From Neonectria sp. B-13 (taxonomy: Eukaryota > Ascomycota > Sordariomycetes > Hypocreales > Nectriaceae): a DNA stretch of 64,000 nt. A program made the translations under genes and the position numbers. The stretch covers positions 3,227,378 through 3,291,377 of the forward strand of contig NOKP01000002.1 in assembly GCA_002682825.1 (NCBI GenBank), written 5' to 3'. Positions 23,122 through 34,065 of the stretch are shown here, piece by piece. The notes under the pieces were generated by a model that was given only the letters and a program-made list of their open reading frames with translations, was not told where the DNA came from and ran no database searches. The first letter of the stretch is position 1. Every line of letters begins with the position of its first letter.

Positions 23122-23518
23122 TAAGATCTCGCCTAGGCAGCGCAGCCGTCAGTTGAATCAATTCAAGCGGCGCCCTCGAAGCTGATTAACTTGATCGGTC
23201 CCGCCACGATGAAGCCGTCGTCAACGTACCCTGCTTCGTGAGGGTAATACTTACCAGGATGCTTTAGTCCTCTTTATCAAGGCGGCCTCAGCGTCCCTCG
23301 ATTTCGTATATGCTTTGTTGTTCCTCGGGAGAGTTGATGGTCCGTGGTGGCCTCCAGGGCGTGTCGGACAAAGGATCCGTGTAAGTACACGACGCTTCGT
23401 CCTCGAGATCGCAGAACACCAAATGTTTCGATCCTCAGCGCAAGCATATATACGGCTTTCCAACTGGTCGACTTTCCAGTCAGATCCTCCTGAATACTCA
23501 GAAAAAGCCCTCCTGGAA
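23122..23518. other. Spacer between GART relic and small Cys protein gene
   Basis: About 400 bp, presumed promoter of the following small gene. The frame of that gene is open upstream to 23315, but without conserved sequence. Confidence 0.5.
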
Positions 23519-23884
23519 ATGTGCATCAAGCTCATCACCACCATGGCCTGCGGCCACAACTTCACAAAACATAGCAATCCTTGCAGTCTCACCGACTCAC
23601 CCCGTCACACCCCAGATGTTCAGTTCAGGTTCTTCAATGACACTTGCGCAAAGTGCGATCCGGAGGTGCAGCGGCGGCGCGTGAAAATAAAGTACCAGGA
23701 CCGCCATCAGGAGCTGCTGCGACAGTACATGGCTGCCAAAAAGTCAGGGGACAAGAAGGTCATGGAGCAGGTGGAGGAGATGATGCTGGAGAACACCCGG
23801 CTGACGAGGCAAAAGAACTTTGAGGTCGGGCTGGTGAGACGGGATCCCGACGTTATGTGGCGGGAGGAATCTGAGTACCAGTAA
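23519..23884 (+). CDS. Small Cys/His hypothetical protein
   Basis: 121 aa from the ATG at 23519. The N-terminal half contains ACGH, a Cys about 11 residues later and TCAKC, spacing that could bind one zinc ion. The C-terminal half is charged and helical (RRRVKIKYQDRHQELLRQYMAAKKSGDKK, then KNFEVGLVRRDP). Longer readings starting upstream (from 23315) add a low-quality segment, so I prefer the internal ATG. It resembles short lineage-restricted fungal proteins, but I cannot name a family. No intron seen. Confidence 0.6.
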   Translation: MCIKLITTMACGHNFTKHSNPCSLTDSPRHTPDVQFRFFNDTCAKCDPEVQRRRVKIKYQDRHQELLRQYMAAKKSGDKKVMEQVEEMMLENTRLTRQKNFEVGLVRRDPDVMWREESEYQ

Positions 23885-24227
23885 ATAGGAAGTGACGCTG
23901 ATTGCCAGTCGCTTGTGTATTAAATTAATGAAAGCCTAGTGTTGCTTAACAATTCCAACCGTGTTCCAATCCCAGTGCAAAGGTCGATCCAGTCTACCGA
24001 TCAGGTCTCGTTCCCTCTGTGAATCGCTCAACGCCAATAATGGAAATGCCGATTCTCGGTGGTGAGAACGGCAGCGCTAAAACGGTAAATGAAAGAGACG
24101 TTCTCTTTAGTATTGCACCTCTCTGTAATAGAAGAATTAGTATTCTGTGCCCAGTGTACCCGTAGGCCCCTCCATCACCCGATGGAGGTGCGAGATCTGG
24201 GCCGTTTCTCAGCGTCACAAACAGTCG
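23885..24227. other. Spacer
   Basis: About 340 bp, no supported feature. Confidence 0.4.
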
Positions 24228-24524
24228 TCATAGCGACCTCGGCGACGGTGGTTGTGGTGATTTACAGCGAGCCGTGTTGCTGTCGTATTGAACATGCTTA
24301 AAGGTGGGCTTGAGCGGCTCAAGTCGAATTGTCGGAAGAGACGCGACGTCGGTAGGACCGCTGTAGCAAGAAGTTGATGTTGACGAGGCGGTTGATGCTA
24401 TCGATGTCGCCTGTTTCGTCTTCTTGCTCGGGATAGGCGACGCGGTGGTTGTACTGCTATCGCGGTGGCGCTTTCCGCTAGAAGAATCCATCTTGGAGGA
24501 AGATTCCACGGGAAGAGGACTCAT
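24228..24524 (-). CDS. Doubtful small Ser/Thr-rich ORF
   Basis: 98 aa from an ATG at 24524, rich in Ser, Thr, Pro and Lys, with a possible basic nuclear signal (PSKKTKQ). No domain is recognised. It could be a small real gene or chance; the biased composition is the only support. Confidence 0.25.
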   Translation of the reverse strand: MSPLPVESSSKMDSSSGKRHRDSSTTTASPIPSKKTKQATSIASTASSTSTSCYSGPTDVASLPTIRLEPLKPTFKHVQYDSNTARCKSPQPPSPRSL

Positions 24525-25507
24525 GTGAGCTATGGTGTCAAGGGGGTGGGTTGTGAGATGTGAGGTTGATTGATAATTGGCGTGTGTTGCCGAGCTGATT
24601 GCCCGTATAAGAAGTGGCGTCGACTAGGAGAAGGCCTCGAGGTCGGCTCATAGGAAGGAGCACCTAGTGAATTACGAATCAACTACAGGCTTCTCTGAAC
24701 CAGTTTTTCGGGTGCTCGAATTCGCCAAAGTGATGTAGAGAAGTCAAGAAAAGAGGGTGAGAGGGAGATGACGGAAGATAAGACATCGCTTTTGGGGGAG
24801 TGAAAGAGAAGCAGGAATCGAGCCAAAAACAGAAGCGACAAGAAGGGATGGAGATGGAAATAACCCAGAACGGTACCTTTAAGTTTGCTGTCTCCCAAAG
24901 CCAAAAATAGCACCGTGCCTGCCCTTAGCGGCCAGCGGTGAAAGCCAGACTATCCGCGAGCAACAATGAACTCGGCGACGAAGAAGAAAGACCGTTTGTG
25001 TATTCTGGGGGCCGGCGGGTGCTACGACCATGGCGGGATCTCGAACAAAGTAGACTACAAAGCTCGCGTCTGCGCTCACCAGGGAGCATGCAGTGGCAAT
25101 TGGGTGGCAAGACAAAGACAAGGCAATGATGGAAATGCGCCGGAGCACAATCTCGCGATGATTGGCAATCGCGTCCGTAAAGACGGAACACAGCATCAGT
25201 TCATCTTTCTCAGCAGCTGAAAAATTCCGGGGCTGCACTGATGAGTTCCCGCCTGCAATGTTGCATCTGCGAGTGTCCATATCAGGCAAAGGCTTAGTCA
25301 TCCGCGAATGCCTGAACCAACGTCAATCCGCCATCCGCCCATCAACCCCACAAATTACACAGCCGCGGGGCATTTCCAGTCACGCCCATCTCTCCAATCC
25401 ACCACCGACACCTCAGCTCAGTGCGTGAGAGTTGAATTCCGACTCCATTCACAGTCTCCCGATCACCCACCCAGCGAGACAGAATCGCCAAGTCGTTCAC
25501 CAACACC
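24525..25507. other. Upstream region of CSN6
   Basis: About 980 bp with the CSN6 promoter in the distal part. Overlapping short frames on both strands show no domain. Confidence 0.5.
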
Positions 25508-26792
25508 ATGGCTGCCCCCACCAACCCGCTCCTCTCTAGCCAAAAGAGCTCCGAGCTCCAAGCTATCCTCCACCCTCTCGTCCTCCTCACCATCTCCGAC
25601 TACATCACGCGGCATACTCTCCGGCAACAACAGGGCCCCATTGTTGGTGCTTTGCTTGGCCAACAGAATGGCCGTGAAATCACCATCGAGCATGCCTTTG
25701 AGGCTCACATGCGGCCTACCCCTGCGGTTCCTGGAGGCTACCTTCTCGATCCTGAGCAGTTTGGCGCCCGATTGGAGCAGAGTTAGCCGCCCAGGGTTCC
25801 CAGTGGCAGACTCCTTCTAACACTTCTCGCTAGTGATCACCGTCCACAAGGACCGCCAGCTCGACTTCGTCGGCTGGTACACGCTGCTGCCTTCCTCCGG
25901 CCCGACTCCCACCATCCTCCCGATCCACGGCCAGATCCTCGAAGGCTGGAACGAGTCCGCCGTGCTCCTTGGCTTCCACCCCGAGCAAGTCCTCGACCAC
26001 TCCGTGGGCGGCAGGCTCCCCCTGACCATCTACGAGAGCAACCTCGAAGTCGACGATGCCAAGACTGAAAACGATGGCGAGGACAGGAAGATGGACGACG
26101 GAGAGGCGCCCCTCAAGCTCAAGTTCCGAGAGCTCCCTTACTCCGTTGAGACCGACGAGACCGAGATGATCAGCATGAACTACGTTGCCAGCGCTGGTGG
26201 CAACGCTACCGCCGTGGCGAGCAAGGAGGACAAGCCCGCCCGGTCCGTCGAGTCCAACGGCAAGGGCAAGCGTCGCCTGGTGGAGAGTCAAGATGAGCAG
26301 CGAAGGGACTCAGCCCAGGAAGACGAAGTCCCTCTCACCATCGAGGAGGACGAGATGATTGCTGCCCTCACCGCAAAGGCCAACGCCATCAAGATGCTCC
26401 ACTCCCGAATCCGCATCCTCACCACCTACCTCCAACGCCTCCCGCCCTCGTACGTCAACGGCGAAAAGACGGCGTCCGAATCCATGGATACCGACTACAC
26501 GACCCCTTCACAAACCGTCCTCCGTCAGATCCAGGCCCTCGTCAGCCGCCTTGACCTCGTCATTCCCTCAGACCAGCTCTCCTTCGAGAAGGAGATGTTG
26601 CACGAGGCCAACGACGTCAACCTTGTCGGCCTTTTGAATGGCATTATGCAGAGCGTCAGCCAGGCCCGCGATGTGGGCAAGAAGTTCAACGTCGTCGAGT
26701 CAGCCAAAGCCTCCAACCGCCGTGGTGGCCAGGACTACTCCGTCGACCCTACCACCTTCAGCCTCCGAGGTGCTGGTGACCTTCTCCTTTAG
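25508..26792 (+). CDS. CSN6: COP9 signalosome subunit 6
   Basis: Two exons: 25508-25781 and 25834-26792, giving 410 aa. It is a subunit of the COP9 signalosome, which removes Nedd8 from cullins and controls fungal development. The N-terminal MPN domain begins [30 protein letters not shown], with [23 protein letters not shown]. After the intron come [17 protein letters not shown] and [11 protein letters not shown]. The metalloprotease JAMM residues are lacking, as in CSN6 and unlike CSN5. The C-terminal half is the MPN-associated helical region, with an acidic/basic low-complexity insert at about residues 190-270. The 52-bp intron has a GTTAGC donor; joining gives LEQMITVHKDR, which fits the family. 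Without splicing a stop occurs at 25784. Confidence 0.93.
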
Positions 26793-27207
26793 TGTCACCG
26801 TCCTCCGGAAAAAATTTGCGAAGCAATCTTCCAAGCTCCTACCGTAGCTGCTGTCTTTTGTTGATTTAGCCCGGCGTTCGGGGGGTTGGGTGGTAGAACT
26901 CCATATGTATCATAGAACATGATTTATGGCAAACCCCACATTTCAGTCTTATTGAAAGTCATGATTGCATTAACATTGTGTCATTCGCCCATTTTCTAAT
27001 TTCTTCACCCTGATAATATATATAAAAACACCCCTGCCCTACTAGAAGCCCTGCTTGAAGAAATGTTCTGCCCAAATTCCCAATTCTGCCGTTCTCATTG
27101 TCTCATAAATCAACCAACTATATAGCAGCTAAGCGCTGTCGCTGCTGGGATATCGTAAAGCGCTCAGTCTATCTCATAATGCGTTTCAAGCACAAACGGC
27201 GTGCTTC
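26793..27207. other. Convergent spacer CSN6 / polyol dehydrogenase
   Basis: About 415 bp, AT-richer than its surroundings (ATATATATAAAA near 27015-27030). It should contain both 3' UTRs and polyadenylation signals. Confidence 0.6.
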
Positions 27208-28632
27208 TCAAGCCTCGATAACGACCTTGATGACTAGGTTACCGTCGTCGTCGCTAGTGCACGTCGCGAGCTCAAAGGCACCCTGCGCCTTGTCCAGGCC
27301 CTTGAAGCGGTGTGTAACCATGCGGTCAAGCGAAGGCAGAGAGAAGCCAGGGCCATTCCGGGCCTGGGAGCAGAGCAGTCGAATACCTGTGGCGTAAGTG
27401 TTTGCATAGCGGAAGATGCCCAGGATATCGATCTCTCGGAGGTGGGCCACAGACAAGGGAAGGGTCTGGATCGGAGTACCCATACCGACCATGATGACCT
27501 TGCCTCCGGCCTTTGTAGCGTACAGGCTCGTGTGCATGCAGGCCTCCTTGCCAGTGCACTCAAACGTAACGTCCACTCCATCCTCGTCCTCATCCAGAAC
27601 AAATCCGTCCGGGGGGGCTGAAATAGCAAGGATGTTTGCAGCGAGCGACTTGGCATTGTCAAATCTGCTGGCGGCAGAGAAGGTGCTGGCAGGGGTCATC
27701 ACGCCGGAGTCGGGAGTGGAGACTCCAGAAGGAACGTTGGAGGGAGTGAGGTACGACACGGGGGTGACATATCCGTGGGTCGCGAACCCGTTTTCGATGG
27801 CGTAGTTCACGCGACCAGCGTCAATGTCGGTAATGGTGACAGACGTACAGCCAGATTGGCGAGCCATAGCAGCCGTGAGGAGGCCAACGGTACCGGCTCC
27901 GATCACCAGGGCGGTGGAGCCTGGCTCCGGTTTGGCACGGTTGACCGCGTGAATGGCCACTGACAGGGGCTCGAGGAGAGAAGCAGCCTCATACGAGACA
28001 TTGTCGGGTAGCCTGCAGTTGTTAGCAAATCATACAGGGCCGATTGCCAATCCGAAGAAATCTCACTTGTGACACCACACAGCCGGGTGGTTGATTCGCT
28101 CTTGAAGTGTGCCCTGGTAGTGAGGGTAGCTTTTGGCACTGCTTCTGAATCGCATCTTCTTGCAAAGGTTGTATCGACCTTTACGGCAGATGCCACACTG
28201 GCCGCAGGCGACACCGACCTCAAGAGCGACCCGGTCGCCGATTTTGAAGCCGCTGACCTGAGGTCCAATGGCAACTACCTCGCCAGACGACTCGTGGCCT
28301 AGGGATAGGGGATGACAGGCGCAGAGGTCACCGTTGGCAAACTTCTTGTAGTATGAGACATCCGACCCACAGATGCCGGTAGCTTTGATGGCAATCTGCA
28401 GCTCATCTGCCCCCGGTTGCTCGATCGTTCTCGATTCCTGACATGGTTGCGGTCAGGAACAGTTCCTTCGGGTAGGGCTGATGGCAAGGAGGCTTGTGCA
28501 ACAAGCCAGACACGGACTTACCAATCGCAGATCCCGGGGACCATGCAAGACAGAAGCACTGATTGTCAACGGCTTCGAGTTGAAGGCGGGTAGATACGTT
28601 GGCGCGGGTTCCCCCGTAGCAGCTGGGGCCAT
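27208..28632 (-). CDS. Zinc-dependent polyol/alcohol dehydrogenase (sorbitol dehydrogenase-like)
   Basis: Three exons: 28632-28522, 28437-28067 and 28012-27208, giving 428 aa. This medium-chain dehydrogenase oxidises a sugar alcohol with NAD(P). The catalytic zinc site is visible: Cys in TGICGSD, His-Glu in GHESSGE and Glu in LLEPLSVA. The structural zinc cysteines are in CGQCGICRKGRYNLC. The Rossmann fold has VIGAGTVGLLTAAMAR, followed by an acidic residue in TITDID that favours NAD over NADP. Between that strand and ESTGK-like FECTGKE lies an unusual insertion of about 60 residues rich in Thr, Pro and Ser. The usual length is about 350-390 aa. Introns are 84 and 54 bp. The substrate (sorbitol, xylitol or arabinitol) is not settled by sequence. 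Confidence 0.88.
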
Positions 28633-31600
28633 GGCGAGTAATTGTGACGCTGGCAGCGTGGGATGAGGGTGGGATGTTGATGTTGATGGAGACACAGGCT
28701 CGGTCGATGGCTTGGCCGATTGCCTATTGGGGCGTGTTGGACAGATGGGATTGGCTAGTGGATAGAACTGGTGAGTGGGAGCAGTCCGGCGCGTGGGGGT
28801 TGCGGGCTGGGATGGCTTTCGGAGGCGTCTTGGAGGTGCTAGTCGTGGGATAGCAGAAGAAACAGGATGACAGAACGCGGGATATAGAGTAATGGAGCTT
28901 GCTAGGACGTGGGATGTTTGAAGCCAAGATGGGGGATAGTAGTCAAGGGGCCTATCTCTGAACAGACAACGAGGAGATAGAGAGAGGAAGAGAAGGGCCC
29001 CCACCCCTTAAGTAGGTGGCTTCACTCACCATCCTCCCTGGCCAGAGCAGACCGACCCGCGAAGGACAGTACAAAAACGAGGGCGTGCGCTCATCAGCAA
29101 TTACCCAACGCCAAGGTTGCTCGGTGTCTAGGGCTCGGAGAGGCGTCGAGCTGAGCGAGAGAGAATTGCCCAGTCAGATAACGACGAGTTATCTCCGGTG
29201 GGCTAGGAGCTTTCCGTTAGGCATTGCAATCTCGCAAACCATCTGCAGGGCCAGGCGGCTTGGTGACGGAGGGAACGGCGCTTGGGTATGGGTACGCAAG
29301 ATGCAATGATGCACCGTGTACCTGAGCCGGAACCGGACCATGGAAAGTGGAGGAAGTGGAGGAAGTGGGCGAGTTTGTTTCGAGAGCGGGCGTTCTGCAT
29401 GCACAGATGGGGCGCCTTGGTGGAGGACCCATGTAAGCTTCTAGTACCCGCCATTTCAAGGGTCTCCTTGCGGCTGGAAAACTGGTAGCTGGGATTGGAA
29501 CGCGATTCCCAGGCCCAGAAAGAAGCCCAAGCGATGCTGACGGGAGGGGTGTCGTAGGTAAAGGACCAAAAGCGCTGGTCGAGCTTTGCTCCCGTCTTTT
29601 TATGAAGGGGGGGTGATCGAGCTGTCGGCATCAACTGCGACTGGTGCCCGCCCCAACGAGACAACAGATCAACGAATGTGACGGCAAGTCTTGGATCGTC
29701 GCGTCTTCACGGTGAGCGGCCAGATGGACCGGAATTACGGGGAGACGAGTTGACAGGCGGCGCGGCGGGTGTGTCTCCTAACCTACCCGAGATCGCGGTG
29801 CGGTGAGCACGATAACTGTGTGACAGCCATGACAGACCAGGGCTTGCCCAGGGCGGGGCAAGGAAGAAGGGTATGGATTCTGAGCCGTATCATGTATGGC
29901 CCCCGGACGGCCGAGGGATGATGGCGCGTATGTGCCAATGGGAGGGCACAAGGAACCAGGAGACGAGCGGTCTCGGCAGTCAAAGACGGGGTGGCGACTG
30001 AAGGCATCGTTACGCGGGGATAAGTATCTCGTAAAGTATAGTACGTGGACGGAGTCAAGACAAGCCTCAGACTCGAGCCGGAACATGGGCATGGATCCTG
30101 CTGGGGGTTTGACGGTCGGGAGCCGCAAGTACCGAGCCAAAAGCCACGTTTCTGCGTCCGAAGTTCGGTGGCTGCTGATGCAGTTGCAATTTCGAGAAGG
30201 CGACTAATGAAGTTTGTAAAGTTGCAGGCCAGGTGGAGCGGCGTGGTCAAGGTGTGATAAACCGTTAGTCTAGTCCAACTGTCCAAGTGGAGGGTGTGAG
30301 TACCAAAGAGTGCGTGATGTACTGACCGTATTCGTAGTGAGTACGACTGCAACTTGGAAGGACAGACATCATCGCTACCCAAGCCTCCAAGGGCATCAAG
30401 CGTTCCAAGGGTAAGGGGACGATGGGTGGGTGATGGGTGGATGCAGAGGGAGAAAGTGGAGAGTGTCCGTAGAGGTGCTCGAGGTGCTCGAGGTGCTTGA
30501 GGTGTTCCAAGTGCTAAAGCCTTCGCGAAGTGGAACTTGGAAGTGTCAGTACTAGTAGTAGTGCAGGGGGTTGAGGGCTAAGGACTAAGGGCTAAGGTGC
30601 TGCAGTGGAGGCGCTGGCGTTGGGTTGGCGTGCACCCGTGCAGCGGCGGTCTTTCTTGGAGCCGTGTAAGTCGCGCCTTCCATCCTCTAACCATGCGGCC
30701 CATGCCTGCCCAATTTTTTTTTTTCGGGGCCTGCTCCAATCGGGACGTCGTCCCTTCCCACCAAGTTCCTCCCCACTTCAGCTTCCATGTTGCTCGCCTC
30801 TACAATGGCTCTCGCCAACCCGCCAACTTGCGTCTTCTCGAGTCCTCCACCCAGAGAGTCCAGGCTTGATCCTCGCTCCTCACTCCTAGCTTCCTTGACA
30901 AATCGTGGCGCCAGGCATGTGCGAGGGAAAATCCTCGCTCTCTGGCCTCTGCGGAGCAAGAAGACGGTGAAAGAGACCTGGGTTCCGCGTGTCATCGTCT
31001 GCGGTTCTGTGTCAGGCGGGGCCAGTACCACAGTCCACAATTTACAATCGCAAGCGCGATCTGATAATCTTTGCGCACAGGAAGTATTACAACTCATCTT
31101 TCAGGGAGGCCCGTATCTTGCTGCTTATCCTGGTTTCAGGGGGTTTACTGGTGCGTCAAGCAGGTTGGCCGTCGTATCGAAGAAGCGAGGGCCGGCAGCA
31201 ACATCCCGTCCCGTCCAGCATCCAGCCAGCCCAGCGTTCAACGTCGGAGAATCAACGCAACGGAAACCGCGCCTATGATGAACAATGCGCAGGGATCAAC
31301 TCACGTCCCCAAACCCCAGACTCTAGGAAACGGACCCCAAGCTTTCCCCAAATCCCCTTTATCCGTCCGGCCACCATCCCCACCGGAAACTAATTCCCGG
31401 GAGGCTTCTGTCAAGTGTCGAGTCGTCCCCTCGTTATCAGCACCTCGCCAGCGATAGCCATCGAGTCATGCAATTCGTCGCCACGTGCTCTCAAAGTCCG
31501 GCGGCTGGAGTACCAGACCGGTCCAGCTCAGCCAGCCCAGTCCAAGGCGATACAAACCACGTATCGATTCATCGTCACCAGGATCGACTATCGCAGTTTC

Positions 31601-34065
31601 TAACAACTCGCTCACTCTGTGCGCCGCCACTAACTTTTCCGGGTCAATCCAACCCTGCATCTTGACGGTTCGCAAGCCAATGCGCTACAGCTGCATCTCC
31701 TTTTGTACCGGCCCGAGGTCGTGACGCTTGCACATGGCAACACGCCAGGGCCAACCCTGTTGATGACGATATGACAACCCTTGGCCCCTTTAAGCTGAAG
31801 AGGACAGTTAGAGGAAAGCTAATACGAAGGAACCTAGTACCTTTTCTGAAGAAAGTCTCCTTGAAACGATTCGAAAGCATGCTCGCTTCGGAGATGAATT
31901 CGCACAATATACGAAGTTGAGCTTGGTTGCACCAAAACGCACCAAGTGTGACAAGCCTCCAACTCAAACTTCAGGGTTGGCGGCGGATAAGATGCAAAAA
32001 TGATGAGATCCATGCCCTTTTCGGCTCCACCGCCACACAGCCCACCCTGCCGGTTGGAGGAAGTCACTGAGCGAGCTCTTACCGACCATCTCTCTCATGC
32101 TGTCTGTCACCTGCTTGCCCGCGCACAACAGATCATGGCTCCATCAGACCATGTCGTCGAATTCATCCTTGAATCACGTCAATCTAGGGCTTGTCGATAT
32201 CAACCTCTATGGGAAATGAGGGGTCTAAGAGCATTCGTCATCATGCAGTGCTTCCTTCGGTCTCTTACAACTCGAACGGCTTTGGCCCTAGGATTTGTTC
32301 CCCTGCCTCCGTTGCGGAACAGCAGCCACATCTTTAGGCGACGATTTACATAATGGCCGGCGTCTCTACACACCGTCCGGACTGAGCTCCCCGGCAGAAC
32401 CGGGAGAGATAACTGGCAGCCGCCAACACCATTTACCCATGACGTTATGGAACATCGCAATCAAGTGGCCAGGTTACGGCACACAACAATGGCAGCATGG
32501 CCAAGTTAATTCGGCGATACCGCCACCCCTAGCAATCTTCTCGACTGTTGGCATAGCCACTATACGCAACGGTATAGCGTAGGGTTCATCACGTTTGTAT
32601 TCGTGCACATCGTCATGAATCCACAGTTGTGCTGCAAAAACAGTTTCTAACCACCAAAAACTGAGCCTCTCTGACCCGCCCTTTAATGCACTCACATAAT
32701 TCATTGACAGTTCAACACAGCGGTTCCGGAAGCAAGGGCGGTCTAGATACCTTCTAGGTCTTAACCAGTCGGTTTCCACGCATCTTGCTCCTGCAGGTAT
32801 CTCCTCGGGGCGGGTAGCTCAGTCGTCCAAGCCCATTCTTTCTCCTTTAACGCACATGTTTTGCGTCTAAACTCACCCTTGCCTTGCTTCACCTTTGGCT
32901 TGCGTGACAGGGAGTGCAACGCCACTGCAGCCCAATCAGCTAAACATGTGTTGTCGCGATAAAGCTGATAGGCGCTCCTGTCACGATTTCAAACGTGATT
33001 GTTGCCTCTGACTCAAATTGGGTAATCCATTCAGAAAATCTTAGACACCGCCAGAGGTAATCGAGCCTTGCGCCAAGGCGGTTAGTTAATTTGGCCGAGG
33101 TCAATTCCTAGGTTCCCTTGAATGCTACAGTCCTCTGCACATGGCTTGCAAGCTGAACATGGACAGGTCTCGCAGCCACAGTCCTTCAATAAGGCCCAAT
33201 CGCACCAAAGTGCTTCAAGATGTAACCCATAAAATTGATAACTCGCAACCCAACCAACTAGTATGGAACCCTATCACCAGACAGGCGGCATTACACTGTA
33301 TCTCGATGCGTTTGCGACTTCATAAAATCATTCCCAATTCATGAGAAGACTTCCACATGTCACCGGTGAGTCCACATAGCCACGTCCTTCTCAGACCGGT
33401 CCTACGCCGGCCAGTCGGGGCCAATGATCCCAGAATTCCTTATCTCGTCGCGTCACCATATGTTCCTGTCATAACTCGGCGCTGGCAAGCTGGGTTGATA
33501 CTGGATCAGTAATCTCTTGGAATTCGGACATCATAGGCGCCTCCAATGGCGGAAGTCCAAGCCATGGCTCCAACTCAAGACTTTCAACTTTGGTGGACGG
33601 AAGGAATAATATAATGCCTGAAAATCCACCTATATGATATACTCGACTCGGCAGCGGCCTTGCGATCGGGCATCATAGGTGGGCACGGAGCACGCCATGG
33701 AATCCACTCCTCACCGCCCATTAGCTCATATCGGGGCGAGGAAGTGATGGGTGATGGGATCGGCCTGTGACATGTCGCCAGCAGGACAGGGGTCGAAAGG
33801 CGACTCGAACGGCATATGCATGCCTCTCGACGCACACCACCGGGCTTCTATCCGGGTGTGCATGTGTGGGAGGGCGAGGGACGCAGCGCCGGGCCACCCC
33901 TCGGTTTCCACGATGCATGTGAGATGGGGGAACGGCAGGCAAAAAGAGACAATCTTTACACATGACACGAGCTTTGAGCAATGCTATCGAGAGAGATGAG
34001 AAAACGTGAGGCAAGCCCTGGTGTTCATCAACCACCTATCCGCCTTCCCACCATCTGTGACACGC
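28633..34065. other. 5.4-kb gene-free region
   Basis: Longest stretch without a supported gene. The first few hundred bp upstream of 28632 should be the polyol dehydrogenase promoter. 31.7-33.6 kb reads as lower GC with degenerate codon structure. Contents are the GAGGTGCTC repeat at 30472-30507, GGGCTAAGG-type repeats at about 30568-30598 and many short ORFs without domains (the longest, 199 aa on the minus strand at 29783-30382, is Ser/Thr/Leu-rich and unconvincing). No transposase, reverse transcriptase or terminal repeat was recognised. Confidence 0.5.
30472..30507. repeat. GAGGTGCTC 9-bp tandem repeat
   Basis: Four consecutive 9-bp units, the last two with one change each. Confidence 0.85.

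Noticed and set aside
25830..26291. 153-aa antisense frame over CSN6
   Set aside because: Opposite a well-supported MPN domain; no motif.
29783..30382. 199-aa minus-strand frame as a gene
   Set aside because: No domain, biased composition, overlapping equally long frames in other phases.
30566..30600. GGGCTAAGG repeats resembling telomeric sequence
   Set aside because: Units do not match TTAGGG and only about three copies occur.
32810..32829. tRNA-like start (GCGGGTAGCTCAGTCGTCC) with A-box resemblance
   Set aside because: No B box (GGTTCGA) or complementary acceptor strand was found within 100 bp.
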